From positions 2,792,501-2,856,500 of the forward strand of contig NZ_JAQOMR010000001.1 in assembly GCF_028401385.1 (NCBI RefSeq): a stretch of DNA of 64,000 nt, in the 5' to 3' direction. This document shows positions 35,109 through 44,672 of this stretch, piece after piece. The DNA comes from Marinicella algicola. GTDB lineage: Bacteria > Pseudomonadota > Gammaproteobacteria > Xanthomonadales > Marinicellaceae. Made by a program: the position numbers and the translations under genes. The notes below the pieces were generated by a model. That model was given only the letters and a program-made list of their open reading frames with translations, made no database searches and was not told where the DNA came from. Each line of letters begins with the position of its first letter. Within the stretch, counting starts at the first letter, position 1.

Positions 35109-35999
35109 ATGAAGAAAACATTCCGCGGCGTCTTTTCCGTAATGATCACGCCGCTCGCCAATGATGGCAGCCTCGACCTCGACGCACTGGCACGCTTCAC
35201 CGACTGGCAGATCAAGGAAGGCATTCACGGCCTGATCCCGCTCGGCTCCACCGGCGAGTTTCTGTCGCTGAGCCAGGAGGAGCGCGACAGCGTTGCCCGC
35301 ACCGTGATCGAGACGGCGGCAGGCCGCGTCCCCGTCCTCATCGGAAGTGGCGCCGAAGACACCCGCGAGGCCGTGCGTCTCAGCAAAGAGGCGGAGGCCA
35401 TGGGCGCCGATGGCGTGATGGTGATCCCGCCCTTCTATTCGACCCCGACGGATGACGAACTGGTCGAACACTACCGCAAGATTGCCGGAGCCATCGATGT
35501 CCCCGTCATGGTCTACAACAACCCGGCGACCTCCAACGTCGACCTGATGCCCGATCTTGTCGCGCGTATCGCGGAAATCGATGGCTGCGACTACATCAAG
35601 GAATCGACTCTCGAAATCAGCCGTGTGCGCGACATCATTCTCGGTGTCGGTGACAATATGACCGTTTTCGGCGGTATCATGGGGTATGAATCCTTTGTCA
35701 TGGGTGCACAGGGCTGGGTCGCAGTGGCCTCCAACGTTGCGCCCCGGCAGATGGCCCGTATTTTTGAGCTGGTCGCCGATGAGAAGAAATACGACGAAGC
35801 GCGTGCGCTCTACCTGGAGTGGCTGCCGATCATCAAGGCCGTCGCCGGTCAGGCTTATGTTGCGGGCACCAAATCACTGCTCACCCATATGGGCTTTCAG
35901 GCCGGTCCGCCGCGTCCACCCCGGCTGCCGCTGCCTGCAGAACGTGATGCCGAAATGAAGGCACTGGTCGAGACATTCGGCCTCCGCTTCGATAACTGA
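35109..35999 (+). CDS. Dihydrodipicolinate synthase-family lyase (DapA-like)
   Basis: Intact 296-residue class I aldolase of the DapA/NAL family. The Schiff-base lysine is K164 (DYIKEST), with Y136 (MVYNNPA) and the carboxylate-binding GSTGE at residues 46-50. The family includes dihydrodipicolinate synthase, keto-deoxy sugar-acid aldolases and the deaminase of pyrroline-4-hydroxy-2-carboxylate. Catabolic operon context rules against lysine biosynthesis. Its neighbour is a fused HcnABC-type dehydrogenase, the same pairing as in D-hydroxyproline catabolism (imino-acid dehydrogenase plus DapA-like deaminase), so a cyclic imine is a plausible substrate. No hydroxyproline epimerase or semialdehyde dehydrogenase is present, so this remains inference. 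Confidence 0.9.
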   Translation: MKKTFRGVFSVMITPLANDGSLDLDALARFTDWQIKEGIHGLIPLGSTGEFLSLSQEERDSVARTVIETAAGRVPVLIGSGAEDTREAVRLSKEAEAMGADGVMVIPPFYSTPTDDELVEHYRKIAGAIDVPVMVYNNPATSNVDLMPDLVARIAEIDGCDYIKESTLEISRVRDIILGVGDNMTVFGGIMGYESFVMGAQGWVAVASNVAPRQMARIFELVADEKKYDEARALYLEWLPIIKAVAGQAYVAGTKSLLTHMGFQAGPPRPPRLPLPAERDAEMKALVETFGLRFDN

Positions 36000-36012
36000 A
36001 AGCAACTGAGCC

Positions 36013-38947
36013 ATGGCAGAAGCCCTTCTACGGGAAACAAGCGTACCAGCCGATCAGATGGTGCATCTGACCTTTGACGGCATGCCGGTCACCACGGAGC
36101 GCGGAAGCTCGGTGGCGGCAGCGCTTGAGGCGTGGGGCTGCCATAGTTTTTCCCGTGACGTGAAGGGCGAGGACCGTGGCCTTTTCTGCGGGATGGGCAC
36201 CTGCCAGGACTGTCTTGTGACCATTGACGGCCAAGTGAGCCAGCGCGCCTGCATGCGCCAGGCCGAAGAAGGCATGGCCGTGACCCGCCAGCATCCCAGG
36301 CCGGATGTAACCGATCCCGCGCTGGCCGATCTCGCGCCACTGCCGGGTGCAATCCCGACGGTCGAAGCCGACCTGATGATCATCGGCGCTGGCCCGGGCG
36401 GCCTAGCTGCTGCTGAAACCGCGGCAGCCAGCGGGCTTAACGTCTTCATGGTTGATGAACGCCGTGCAGCCGGCGGGCAGTTCTTCAAGCAGCCGGCCAA
36501 TGCCAGTGCGCGAAAGGCGCTGGCCCGCGACCAACAGGCCGCCGACGGGGCCGAACTGATTGCGCGCGTTACCAGGGCTGGCGTCACGATCCGGCACGAA
36601 ACTCTGGTCTGGGGCGGGTTCCATGAAGATGATGGGCGCACAGTGCTATCCTGTCTCGGGCCAGACGGCGCATTTTACTGCAAGGCCCGTGCCCTTATCA
36701 TAGCGACCGGTGCTCATGAGCGTCCGCCCGCCGTCAAAGGCTGGACATTGCCCGGAGCAATGACGGTGGGTGCCGCACAAACGCTGTTGCGCAGCTACGG
36801 AACGCTGGCAGGCCGCGCTATTATTGTGGCGGGAAACGGCCCGTTGAATTTCCAGGTCGCGCTCGAAATCATCCGCGCGGGTGGAAAAGTTGCCGCAATC
36901 ATCGAAGAGGCCGCATCTCCGTTCAGCCGTCCGATGGCCGGACTTGACCTGATGCGCTCAGACCGCGCGCTTGCGATTGCCGGAACCGCCCAGCTCGCCC
37001 GCCTGCGTGCCGCCGGTGTCAAGATTTACTGGAAAAGCCGGCTTGGCGCCATCGGCGGGTCTGAAGCGGTCGAGACCGTCACGGTCGAAAGCACGCGCGG
37101 CAACACAACCATCGAAGCCGATACGGTGATGATCGGCGGCAGCTTCACATCCGCCAACGAGCTTGCAAGACTGCTCGGCTGCGCACACGCACCGAAGGAC
37201 GGCGCACTTGAAACAGTGACCGGGGCAACCGGCGAGACCTCGCTTGCCCATATTCATGTGATTGGCGAAGCAGCCCGTTTCGGCGGCGCGCATGTGGCCA
37301 TGAGCGAGGGAAGGCTTGCAGCGGCAGCAATCGCGGGAAAACTGACGGATGGTGCCAGGACCGATATCGACATTGACGCCGAGACGCGCCGCCTGTCCCG
37401 CCACCGCCGTTTCCAGAAGGCTCTGTGGCGCCTTTTCGCCCAGGAAAAACGTGAAGACCGGTTGCCGGACGACGAAACCGTCATCTGCCGCTGCGAGGGT
37501 GTGACCTTCAAGGAATTGCAGGATCTCGTCGAGCGTGGCATTTCGGACATCGCGAGCCTGAAACGGCTGACGCGCGCCGGGATGGGCCGCTGCCAGTCGC
37601 GATACTGCAGCAAGGCGCTGGCGGACATCAGCAATGCCGGGAAACCGGCAGGCACTGAGACGAATGGATTTCTTGCGCCGCAAATGCCGCTAAGGCCTGT
37701 CCCGCTTGCAGCACTTGCCGTCGAAAAGGCCGAATGGGGTGGCCACAAGCATGCAATGCTGCCGGAGAGGCCATCCCATGAAGCAGTCGAACCGCTGCCC
37801 ATCACAAAGGCGTCCATCGTGGTTATCGGCGGCGGCATTGCCGGCATCTCGACGGCCCTCTATTTGGCACGCGCCGGTGAGGATGTTGTCGTGCTCGAAC
37901 ACGCCTACCCGAATGGCGTGGCCTCCGGCGGCAATGCCGGTAGTCTGCATGCCCAGCTTCTGTCCTTCGATCACGGCGCGCGCGCTGAAGCAGGCGGCGG
38001 ACCGGCAGCCCGCACTCTGCCGTTGCAGCTGCAGTCCATAGCGCTCTGGCAGGAGCTTCAGAAAGACACCGGAAGTGACTTCGAGATGAAGATCACCGGC
38101 GGTCTGATGGTTGCCGAAACCGAGACGCATATGCGCTTTCTTGAAGAAAAGACCGCGGTCGAAACCCGCGCCGGCGTCACCTGTCACGTTATCGGACAGC
38201 AGGAACTGCGCCGGCTCGAGCCTGCCCTTTCGGAGCGTTTTGTCGGCGCGGCCTATTGCCCGCAGGAAGGCAAGATCAACCCGCTTGTGGCCACAAACGG
38301 CGTGCTGCAGGAAGCGGAGCGAAACGGTGCCAGGCTTTTGCACGCTGCTCCGTTTTGGCTCTTGAGCACAAGAATAACGGATTCACCGTCACCACGTCAC
38401 GCGGCACCATCCATGCGACGCGCATCGTCAACGCGGCCGGGGCCTTTGCGTCGCGAGTCGGCGCCATGCTCGGGCTCGATGTTCCGGTATTCGGCGCCCC
38501 GTTGCAGATGGTGGTCACCGAGGCAGCGGCGCCCGCCATCAACTGCCTTGTCGCCCATGCCGACCGGCATCTGACCTTGAAGCAGGCGGCGAACGGCAAT
38601 TTCATCATCGGCGGCGGCTGGACAGCCGGTCTCGATCCTGTCCATCAGCATCCACGTCCGCTGCCGACAAGCCTTGAAGGCAATCTCTGGGTCGCCCAGC
38701 ATGTGGTGCCCGGACTGAAAAACTGCATGTCCTCCGCAGTTGGGCGGCGATGAACATCAATATCGACGGGGCGCCAATTCTGGGCGAGCATCCAGCCTGC
38801 CCGGGCTTCTACAATGCGGTCACGTCCAACGGTTACACGCTTGGCCCGCTGGTCGGCAAGACAACGGCGCAAAGCATCCTCGGACAGGATACCGGTTTTG
38901 ACATGGCACCCTTTTCAATCGAACGCTTTACGGGAACAACAAGATGA
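36013..38947 (+). CDS. Fused three-part amino acid/opine dehydrogenase (HcnA-HcnB-HcnC-like in one chain; two frameshifts)
   Basis: One chain of about 977 residues. Residues 17-90 are a [2Fe-2S] ferredoxin-like domain with C59, C64, C67 and C80 (FCGMGTCQDC...RAC), like HcnA. Residues 118-480 are an FAD/NAD-type domain (DLMIIGAGPGGLAAAE) like HcnB. Residues 490-535 are a BFD-like iron-sulfur domain with C492, C494, C527 and C532. From about residue 598 there is a second FAD domain of the D-amino-acid oxidase type (SIVVIGGGIAGISTALYLA), like HcnC. The 2Fe-2S, HcnB-like and HcnC-like parts are normally separate subunits of hydrogen cyanide synthase, opine oxidase and D-hydroxyproline dehydrogenase. 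Breaks near 38355 and 38745 lie in the last domain. Oxidises an amine or imino acid with electrons passed to the respiratory chain. It starts 13 bases after the DapA-like gene; its stop overlaps the ATPase start (ATGA). Confidence 0.85.
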
Positions 38948-39671
38948 TAGAAATCAACGGCGTCACCAAGTCCTATGGCGATTTCGACGTTTTGAAGAAC
39001 TGCACGACCAAGGTCGATCGCGGCGAAATCGTCGTGGTCTGCGGCCCGTCCGGGTCGGGCAAATCCACGCTGATCAAATGCATCAACGGGCTGGAGCCTT
39101 TTGAAAAGGCTCGATCCGGGTTCATGGCATTGAGGTCGGCGACCCCAACACCGACCTGACGGAACTGCGCGCCCAGGTCGGCATGGTGTTCCAGAATTTC
39201 GAGCTGTTCCCGCATTTGACCGTCATCGAGAATATCAAGTTGGCGCAGAAGCTCGTGCTCGGCCGTTCCGATGGCTCCGCCAACACCAAGGCGATGCAGC
39301 TTCTCGAGCGTGTCGGGCTTGTCGATCAGGCGGAAAAATACCCCGGCCAGCTCTCCGGCGGCCAACAGCAGCGCGTGGCGATTGCCCGTGCGCTCGCCAT
39401 GGACCCGATCGCCATGTTGTTCGATGAACCAACTTCGGCACTGGACCCGGAAATGATCTCCGAGGTGCTGGATGTCATGACAGACCTTGCAAAGGATGGC
39501 ATGACCATGATCGTCGTGACCCATGAGATGGGCTTTGCGCGGCGGGTCTCGACACGCGTTGTTTTCATCGATCAGGGCGAAATCGTCGAGGACCGGCCGA
39601 GCGACGACTTCTTCTCTGGCACCCATAACCCGCGCACCGGCGCGTTTTTAAGCAAGATTCTGCATCACTGA
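38944..39671 (+). CDS. Amino-acid-type ABC transporter ATP-binding protein (one frameshift)
   Basis: ATPase of about 242 residues of the GlnQ/HisP group. Walker [21 protein letters not shown]-loop [16 protein letters not shown], signature [21 protein letters not shown], Walker [16 protein letters not shown], switch VTHEMGFAR. The frame breaks near 39108, where one G appears to be missing (AAGG-CTCG); the corrected sequence reads [15 protein letters not shown]. Coupled by ATGA overlap to the fused dehydrogenase gene, an unusual place for a transporter ATPase and good evidence that transport and oxidation serve one substrate. Confidence 0.9.
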
Positions 39672-39717
39672 TGCGTATTTCAATGAACCAACCGACCAAA
39701 AACAAGCAAGGCATAAC

Positions 39718-40134
39718 ATGAAACTGAAGATCACCGCCGGCCCGCACACATTCGACGCCGTTCTGGAAACAGAGAATGCCCCGAAGACCGTCGAGGCCTT
39801 TTTGAAGCATATGCCGTTTACCGGTCAGGTCGTCCATGTGCGCTGGTCCGGCGAAGGGGTATGGATCCCGCTCGGCGAAAAGGATTTCGGCGTCGGCTAC
39901 GAAAACCACACCAGCCACCCCGCACCCGGCCACATCATTCTGTATCCCGGCGGCATCAGCGAAACGGAAATCCTGCTTGCCTATGGCGGCGTCGATTTCT
40001 CCTCGAAGATGGGCCAGCTTGCCGGCAACCACTTCATCACGATCACCTCGAACCTCGACAAGCTGCCGGAAATCGGCCGTCTGACGCTGTGGGAAGGTGC
40101 ACAGGATATCCGCTTCGATCTCGCGGAAGACTGA
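39718..40134 (+). CDS. DUF3830 family protein (cyclophilin-like fold)
   Basis: Intact 138-residue protein of the DUF3830 family. Conserved features: ENAPKTVEAFLKHMP near the N-terminus, VHVRWSGEGVWIPLGE, HPAPGHIILYPGG and ILLAYGG. The fold is thought to be cyclophilin-like; no reaction is known for the family, which is usually found in amino-acid or hydantoin-type catabolic operons. Last gene of the plus-strand operon, 46 bases after the ATPase, followed by a clear terminator. No signal peptide; cytoplasmic. Confidence 0.88.
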   Translation: MKLKITAGPHTFDAVLETENAPKTVEAFLKHMPFTGQVVHVRWSGEGVWIPLGEKDFGVGYENHTSHPAPGHIILYPGGISETEILLAYGGVDFSSKMGQLAGNHFITITSNLDKLPEIGRLTLWEGAQDIRFDLAED

Positions 40135-40142
40135 AAATGGGC

Positions 40143-40168
40143 GGGGCGCCCTTGAAGGCGCCTCTTTT
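40143..40168 (+). terminator. Rho-independent terminator after the DUF3830 gene
   Basis: GGGGCGCC pairs with GGCGCCTC (one G-T wobble) around a CTTGAA loop, followed directly by TTTT. It lies 8 bases after the DUF3830 stop and before the convergent phosphotriesterase-family gene, ending the operon 33489-40134. Confidence 0.7.
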
Positions 40169-40191
40169 CCATATTCCTTAACTCATCAAAG

Positions 40192-41220
40192 TCAGAAGGC
40201 GGCGGGGGTATCGATCAGAAGCTGATCGATCTCGGCTTCCGCAAAGCCTCTGTCCTTCATCAACGGCACGACATTGCGCGGCAGGTGACTGTAACCGTGG
40301 CCGCCATAGCTTTGCAGCCGGCCGCGCGTGCAGATATCGTGCGACAGCGTCACCCGGTCTCCCATCCCTGCGTCAAACAGTTTCCTGAGCGTGTTGATCC
40401 GCATCCAGTCGGTCGGCAGATCCAGAATACCGAGCCAGTAGTTCGACTGTTCGATGCCGAAAAATCATATTCGACGACGCAGCCGTGCCGGGCGAGCGCA
40501 ACCACCTCCGGCTCTTCAAGCGTGCGATCCATGTGATCGATGATCACCCGGGCGATATCGGCACCATTCTTCTCCAGTATATCGAGAATTTCATACGGTG
40601 CATCCGGGTGCCGGCCGGGATGAACCGTGATCGTGGCCCCGGTCTGCTTTTGGGTTCTGGCCGCAGCCGCAAGGCTTCGCGCCTCAAACGGCGTCAACGG
40701 CCATGAACAGCCGATCTCGCCGATAATGCCGCAGCGGACGCCTTCCGTTCCCTCGCGCATCTGACCCAGCATGATCTCGAAGATTGCATCCTCGGACAGC
40801 GACAGCGCATCATCATCCAGAAAAGGTTCGGTGTAGAAACCCGCCCCCATCACGATATTGATACCGCTCGCCCGCGCCACACGCGCCAGTCCCGCCGGAT
40901 CCGGCACGATGCCGCCCGTGGTGACATCAACGATCGTGCCGCCGCCTGCCGCGCGGAACCAGGCGCACTCGCGCCCGGCCACGGTCTCGTCCTGCAGGCG
41001 ATGATTACCCGGATAGTCATTCGGCCGCCAGTTCACATCGAAGATATTGTCGAGGGTGATCTCGATTTCATCTGCACCCCGACGGGCAAGCGGTGTGAGG
41101 TCGCAGAGGATATGCTCATGCATCAGTGTGGTGCCGAGGTCTTCCGGGCGGATCGGGCCGGTCACGGTTTCAACGTATCCGGCCTTTGGTCTTGGGTCAT
41201 CTGTCGTCAAAATGCCATTC
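40192..41220 (-). CDS. Phosphotriesterase-family hydrolase (one frameshift; start uncertain)
   Basis: About 340-residue TIM-barrel hydrolase of the phosphotriesterase/lactonase family. Metal motif HEH (TTLMHEHILCDL), GGGTIVDVTTGG, the His regions ITVHPGRHPDAP and VIIDHMDRTLEEPE, and the C-terminal catalytic Asp in VTLSHDICTRG. The frame breaks near 40465, between VVEYDF and the segment leading to DWMRINTLRKLFDAGMGD. Start: ATG at 41210 lies in another frame, TTG at 41220 is in frame, so an error near the start is possible. Catabolic relatives are lactonases or N-acyl/amide hydrolases rather than true phosphotriesterases. It is divergent from the second binding-protein gene. Confidence 0.83.
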
Positions 41221-41285
41221 CTGCTTAGAGCCGTGCGTTCTTTCGAGGCCGGAAAAATGCCGCTTGCCTCGAATGTGCACGCTCG

Positions 41286-41302
41286 GTATACAATACATAT
41301 AC
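41286..41302. promoter_or_regulatory. Operator candidate GTATA-N7-TATAC in divergent region
   Basis: Perfect 5-bp inverted repeat within GTATACAATACATATAC, about 70 bases upstream of the binding-protein start and 66 bases from the phosphotriesterase-family start. GTATAC/TACATATAC half-sites resemble those of FCD-type GntR regulators; three are encoded in this cluster. The AT-rich stretch could also be a -10 region. Confidence 0.4.
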
Positions 41303-41372
41303 AGACCGACAGCCGGACGCAAGTCAGGTGTCGGTCTGAAACGCACGAACAAAAATCAAGAAGGGAACAAAC

Positions 41373-42218
41373 ATGTCTTTCGCAACGGCGCGTCGCCGCT
41401 TTCTCGCCGCCACGGCAGGCCTTGCCGGCCTGTTGATCGCAGGCGCCATCCCGGTCTTCGCCCAGTCGGTACCTGAGCTCGACACCATCACCCCCGGCAA
41501 ACTGACGATGTCGATCAACCCGACCCTGCCGCCGCTGCAATATGTCAACGACAAGGGCGAGCTGCAGGGCATGCGCGTTGAGCTCGGCAATGCACTGGCG
41601 GAAAAGCTCGGACTTGAGCCTGAATATACCCGCATCGAATTCGCCGCCATGGTACCGGGTCTTGCCTCCAAGCGCTGGGACATGATCAACACCGGCATCT
41701 ACTTCACCGAGGAACGCTCCAAGCTGATGTACATGATCCCGTACGAGCAGGCGGCGGTCAGCTTTCTGGTGCAGGCGGGCAACCCGCTCGGCATCGAAAG
41801 CTGGGAAGACCTCTCCGGTTATGCCGTCGGCGTGGAGCTTGGCGGCGTTGAGGAAACCCGCACCCGCGAAGTAAACACGATGCTTGAGGCAGAAGGGCTT
41901 GAGGGCATCACCGTGCGCACCTTCAACAACTTTGCTGAAGCCTTCCAGGCGCTTCGCGCCGGTCAGGTGGATGCGGCAACCTCGATTGATGCAACGGCGA
42001 TGTACTGGCAGCAGCGTGGTGATTTTACCCGCGCGGTTTCAGGCCTTTTCCCGCAGACGGCGACATTCGCCTTTGCCGACAAGGATCTGGCGGATGCAGC
42101 CGTCAATGCCCTGAACGAACTGAAAGCAGAAGGCTATTACGACAAACTCTTCGACCGTTACGGTGTTCTGAAAATCGATGGCGATACCTTCGCGATCCGT
42201 GGACCCGGCCCGCAATAA
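41373..42218 (+). CDS. Amino-acid-type ABC transporter substrate-binding protein (family 3), second copy
   Basis: Intact 281-residue binding protein. A long leader with RRRFLAATAGLAGLLIAGAI and a cut near PVFAQS could be a twin-arginine or Sec signal. The mature part shares NPTLPPLQYV, LQGMRVELGNAL, INTGIYFTEERS, GVELGGVEETR and QALRAGQVDAATSIDA with the copy at 33489-34325. There is no permease or ATPase next to it; it presumably delivers to the permease at 34399. It is followed by a stem-loop and by the aspartate-dehydrogenase-like and M20 genes. Two binding proteins for one importer usually extend ligand range. Confidence 0.92.
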   Translation: MSFATARRRFLAATAGLAGLLIAGAIPVFAQSVPELDTITPGKLTMSINPTLPPLQYVNDKGELQGMRVELGNALAEKLGLEPEYTRIEFAAMVPGLASKRWDMINTGIYFTEERSKLMYMIPYEQAAVSFLVQAGNPLGIESWEDLSGYAVGVELGGVEETRTREVNTMLEAEGLEGITVRTFNNFAEAFQALRAGQVDAATSIDATAMYWQQRGDFTRAVSGLFPQTATFAFADKDLADAAVNALNELKAEGYYDKLFDRYGVLKIDGDTFAIRGPGPQ

Positions 42219-42239
42219 CGCCAGCCTGCCCAAAATAAG

Positions 42240-42269
42240 GACCGGTGCGCTCACGCCTGCGCATCGGTC
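42240..42269 (+). promoter_or_regulatory. Intercistronic stem-loop after the second binding-protein gene
   Basis: GACCGGTGCGC (42240-42250) pairs with GCGCATCGGTC (42259-42269) with one mismatch around an 8-base loop; TTT follows. It occupies the same position as the hairpins after the binding-protein genes at 24403 and 34325. Weak terminator or mRNA stabiliser. Confidence 0.55.
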
Positions 42270-42342
42270 TTTCCGGCCTTTATTGCCAGACCGGGTTCCT
42301 CTGAAGACGATCGCCGGTCAGAAAATCCCGAAAGACTGCTTG

Positions 42343-43151
42343 ATGCTCGCTGAACCCGCCAAAAGACGAGAAATTTGTGTCATCCTGGGCTATGGCCGCA
42401 TCGGCCGCCGCGTCGCCCATGGGCTTTGCACAGACAATAGCGGACCCTTGCTTGCGGGCGTGGTGGCGCGTGACCCGGCAGCGGCCGCAGCCGATCTCGG
42501 CAATCCGGACATCCGCATATTTGCAACGCTGGAAGAAGCGCTCGAGATCAAGCCCGACCTCGTGGTCGAATGCGCCTCCCTGCGACACTGGCCGCATCGG
42601 GCGCACAAATCCTCGCCGCAGGCGTCGATCTGGTCGCCGTTTCGCTCACGGCCTTTGTCGATCCGGAGATGGAAATGCACCTGCGCCAGGCGGCCATGGC
42701 CGGACCGGGACAAATATCCATCCCCTCGGGCGCCGCAGCCGCGCTGCCGCTCATCCGCGTTGCCCGAAAGGCTGGCCTTTCGCGGGTCCATTTCCGCCAG
42801 ACCTACCGGCCCTCACACTGGGCTAGGATTGCCGGGCTTGATGACGAAAGCCGTTTCATGGGGCCTTTCTTTGAAGGACCGGTACGCGCTGCGGCGTCGC
42901 GCTTTCCATTCAACCTGAATGCCGCTGTGGGGGTCGCACTTGCAGGCGCCGGTCTTGACAACACGTCCATCGCGCTGGTCGGCGATCCGGAAATCGGCAA
43001 CATGCGCTACGAGCTGGAGATCGACAGTCTCGGTGCGCCGATCCGGCTTGCAATCGGGCCGTATTGCGACCGCCCGCCGGAAGGTCCAGACCATACGGCC
43101 TATTCAATCCTTTCCATGCTTTCCGCCCGCTCGGAAGCCATCACATTCTAG
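42343..43151 (+). CDS. Aspartate dehydrogenase-like NAD(P)-dependent enzyme (NadX family; one frameshift)
   Basis: About 269 residues. The N-terminal Rossmann motif is ICVILGYGRIGRRVAHGL; the frame breaks near 42580, joining LVVECAS to ATLAASGAQILAAGVDLVAVS. The catalytic domain includes ISIPSGAAAALPLIRVAR, FNLNAAVGVALAGAGLDNTSIALVGDPE and the C-terminal HTAYSILSMLSA. NadX-type enzymes convert aspartate to iminoaspartate or, in catabolic operons, act as imino-acid reductases or dehydrogenases. It precedes the M20 hydrolase gene by 8 bases and belongs with the second binding protein. Could reduce or oxidise an imine made by the fused dehydrogenase; substrate unknown. Confidence 0.82.
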
Positions 43152-43159
43152 GAGCCGTC

Positions 43160-44483
43160 ATGAACGCGCCGATTTCAGAAGGCCTGGTTTCAGGCATCAA
43201 GCAGGCCGTTGCGGAGGGGAAAGACGAAGTCCTTTCTCTTCTGGGCGCGCTGATCGCCGACCAGAAAACCGGAGGTGGACAGGTGCAGTCTCTCCTCGCC
43301 CGTCATTTTACCGACAAGGGCTGTGCGGTCGAGACCATCACCTACCGTCCTGCCGACGTCAAACTGGTCAATGAATTCGCCAACGCCTCAGTCCTGCCCG
43401 ACACCGAAGAAACGGCAGTGGTCGCCCGGCTCGGTAGCGATGCACCGAGCAATCGTATTCTGATCTTTGCCCATCCCGATGCCGAAAACGTCCGCGCGAC
43501 GGGCGATTGGGCACACGACCCGTTTGACCTCCGGATCGATAACGGACACATGGTCGGTTGGGGCATTGCCGATGACCTTGCAGGCGTTGCTGCCATGGCA
43601 GCTCTGCCGGCCATCCTTGCGGCGACAGGCGCTACAGACAATACCGAGGTGATCTTCGCTTCGGCGCCGAGCAAGGCACTTGCCCGCGGAACGGCGGCAC
43701 TTCTGTGCCATCATGGCGTTGACGCCGACGTGGCGGTCTATCTGCACCCGGCAGAATCCGGCGCAGGGCTCGGAGAAATCAAAGGGCTTTCGTCAGGTCA
43801 CGTCGAATTCTCGGTCACTGTCAAAGGCCGCCAGCCACCAACCACCGAACCGCTGCAGACGGCGCTGGCCCATCGCGGCGTCGATCCGCTGGACAAGGCC
43901 TCGCACCTTATCGCCGCCTTGCGCAGGATGGATCTTGAGCGGGCTGACCGCATCCGTCATCCGGTTCTGGAAAAGGCCGCGCAACGGTCCACCAATCTGA
44001 TGATCTCGCATATTGAAGCGGGAAAGCCGAACGCGCTGGCCCGCTTCCCACAAAGCTGCACCTTCTCCGCCGCCCTCGCCTTTCCCCGGGTGAAAGCCTT
44101 CGTTCGGTCTGCACCGAAATCGAAACCACACTAAAGGCGGCGACAAAGCATGATGAATGGCTCAGCGCTCATCCCCCGAACTGACATTCCTGACGGGTGT
44201 TTCGCCGAGCGAAGTGGATCGCAACGCCCCGCTGTTCAGCACGCTTTCCGATTGTGTGGAGGCTGTGAGCGGCAAAAGCCGGAACTCAATGCGCTCCACA
44301 CCGGCAGCGATATCCGCAATCCTTCTCGTCCAGAAAAACATCCCCGCCGTCGGCTTCGGCGCGCTGTGCGGCGACCTGACACAAAACGGCTTCAATGATG
44401 AATGGGTCGATCTCGATGAGTTCCTCGACAGCATCGCGGCGACCGCGCTCTTCGTCGCGACGTGGGAGAGTGACAACGCGTAA
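43160..44483 (+). CDS. M20-family metallohydrolase (ArgE/DapE-like; three apparent frameshifts)
   Basis: About 441 residues. The first metal motif is ILIFAHPDAENV (H-x-D) and the second GWGIADDLAGVAAM. The end of the protein, FLTGVSPSEVDRNAPLFSTL and NIPAVGFGALCGDLTQNGFNDEWVDLDEFL, contains the last conserved Gly/His-type region and the typical dimer-domain ending. Breaks: near 44090 (PPGESLRSVCTEIETTL in the corrected frame) and a compensating pair near 44275 and 44320. M20 enzymes remove N-acyl groups or cleave small peptides; here the role is probably deacylation of an imported N-acyl amino acid. It follows the aspartate-dehydrogenase-like gene closely. Confidence 0.8.
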
Positions 44484-44672
44484 CTTTGCTGACACCCGCC
44501 CCCGGGAAAGGGGCTTCCGGAACTTTGTGGGAGGCTGTCGGGCATGCTAGATTTTAAGTCGGGAACGCCCGAACAAACGATTCGAATGCGGCGCTTTGGC
44601 GCATGCCCTCTTTCGGGGATGAGGCGATGGATATGAGCGCAATACCGGACAATGATGGCATGACGACGGGCA

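Noticed and set aside
35109..38947. Calling the DapA-like and fused dehydrogenase genes a hydroxyproline pathway
   Set aside because: No hydroxyproline 2-epimerase, proline-racemase-like gene or alpha-ketoglutarate semialdehyde dehydrogenase is in the window. Only a resemblance can be stated.
36013..38947. Hydrogen cyanide synthase (HcnABC)
   Set aside because: Domain order matches, but so do opine and D-amino/imino-acid dehydrogenases, and the transport and lyase neighbours favour catabolism. Cyanide production is not supported.
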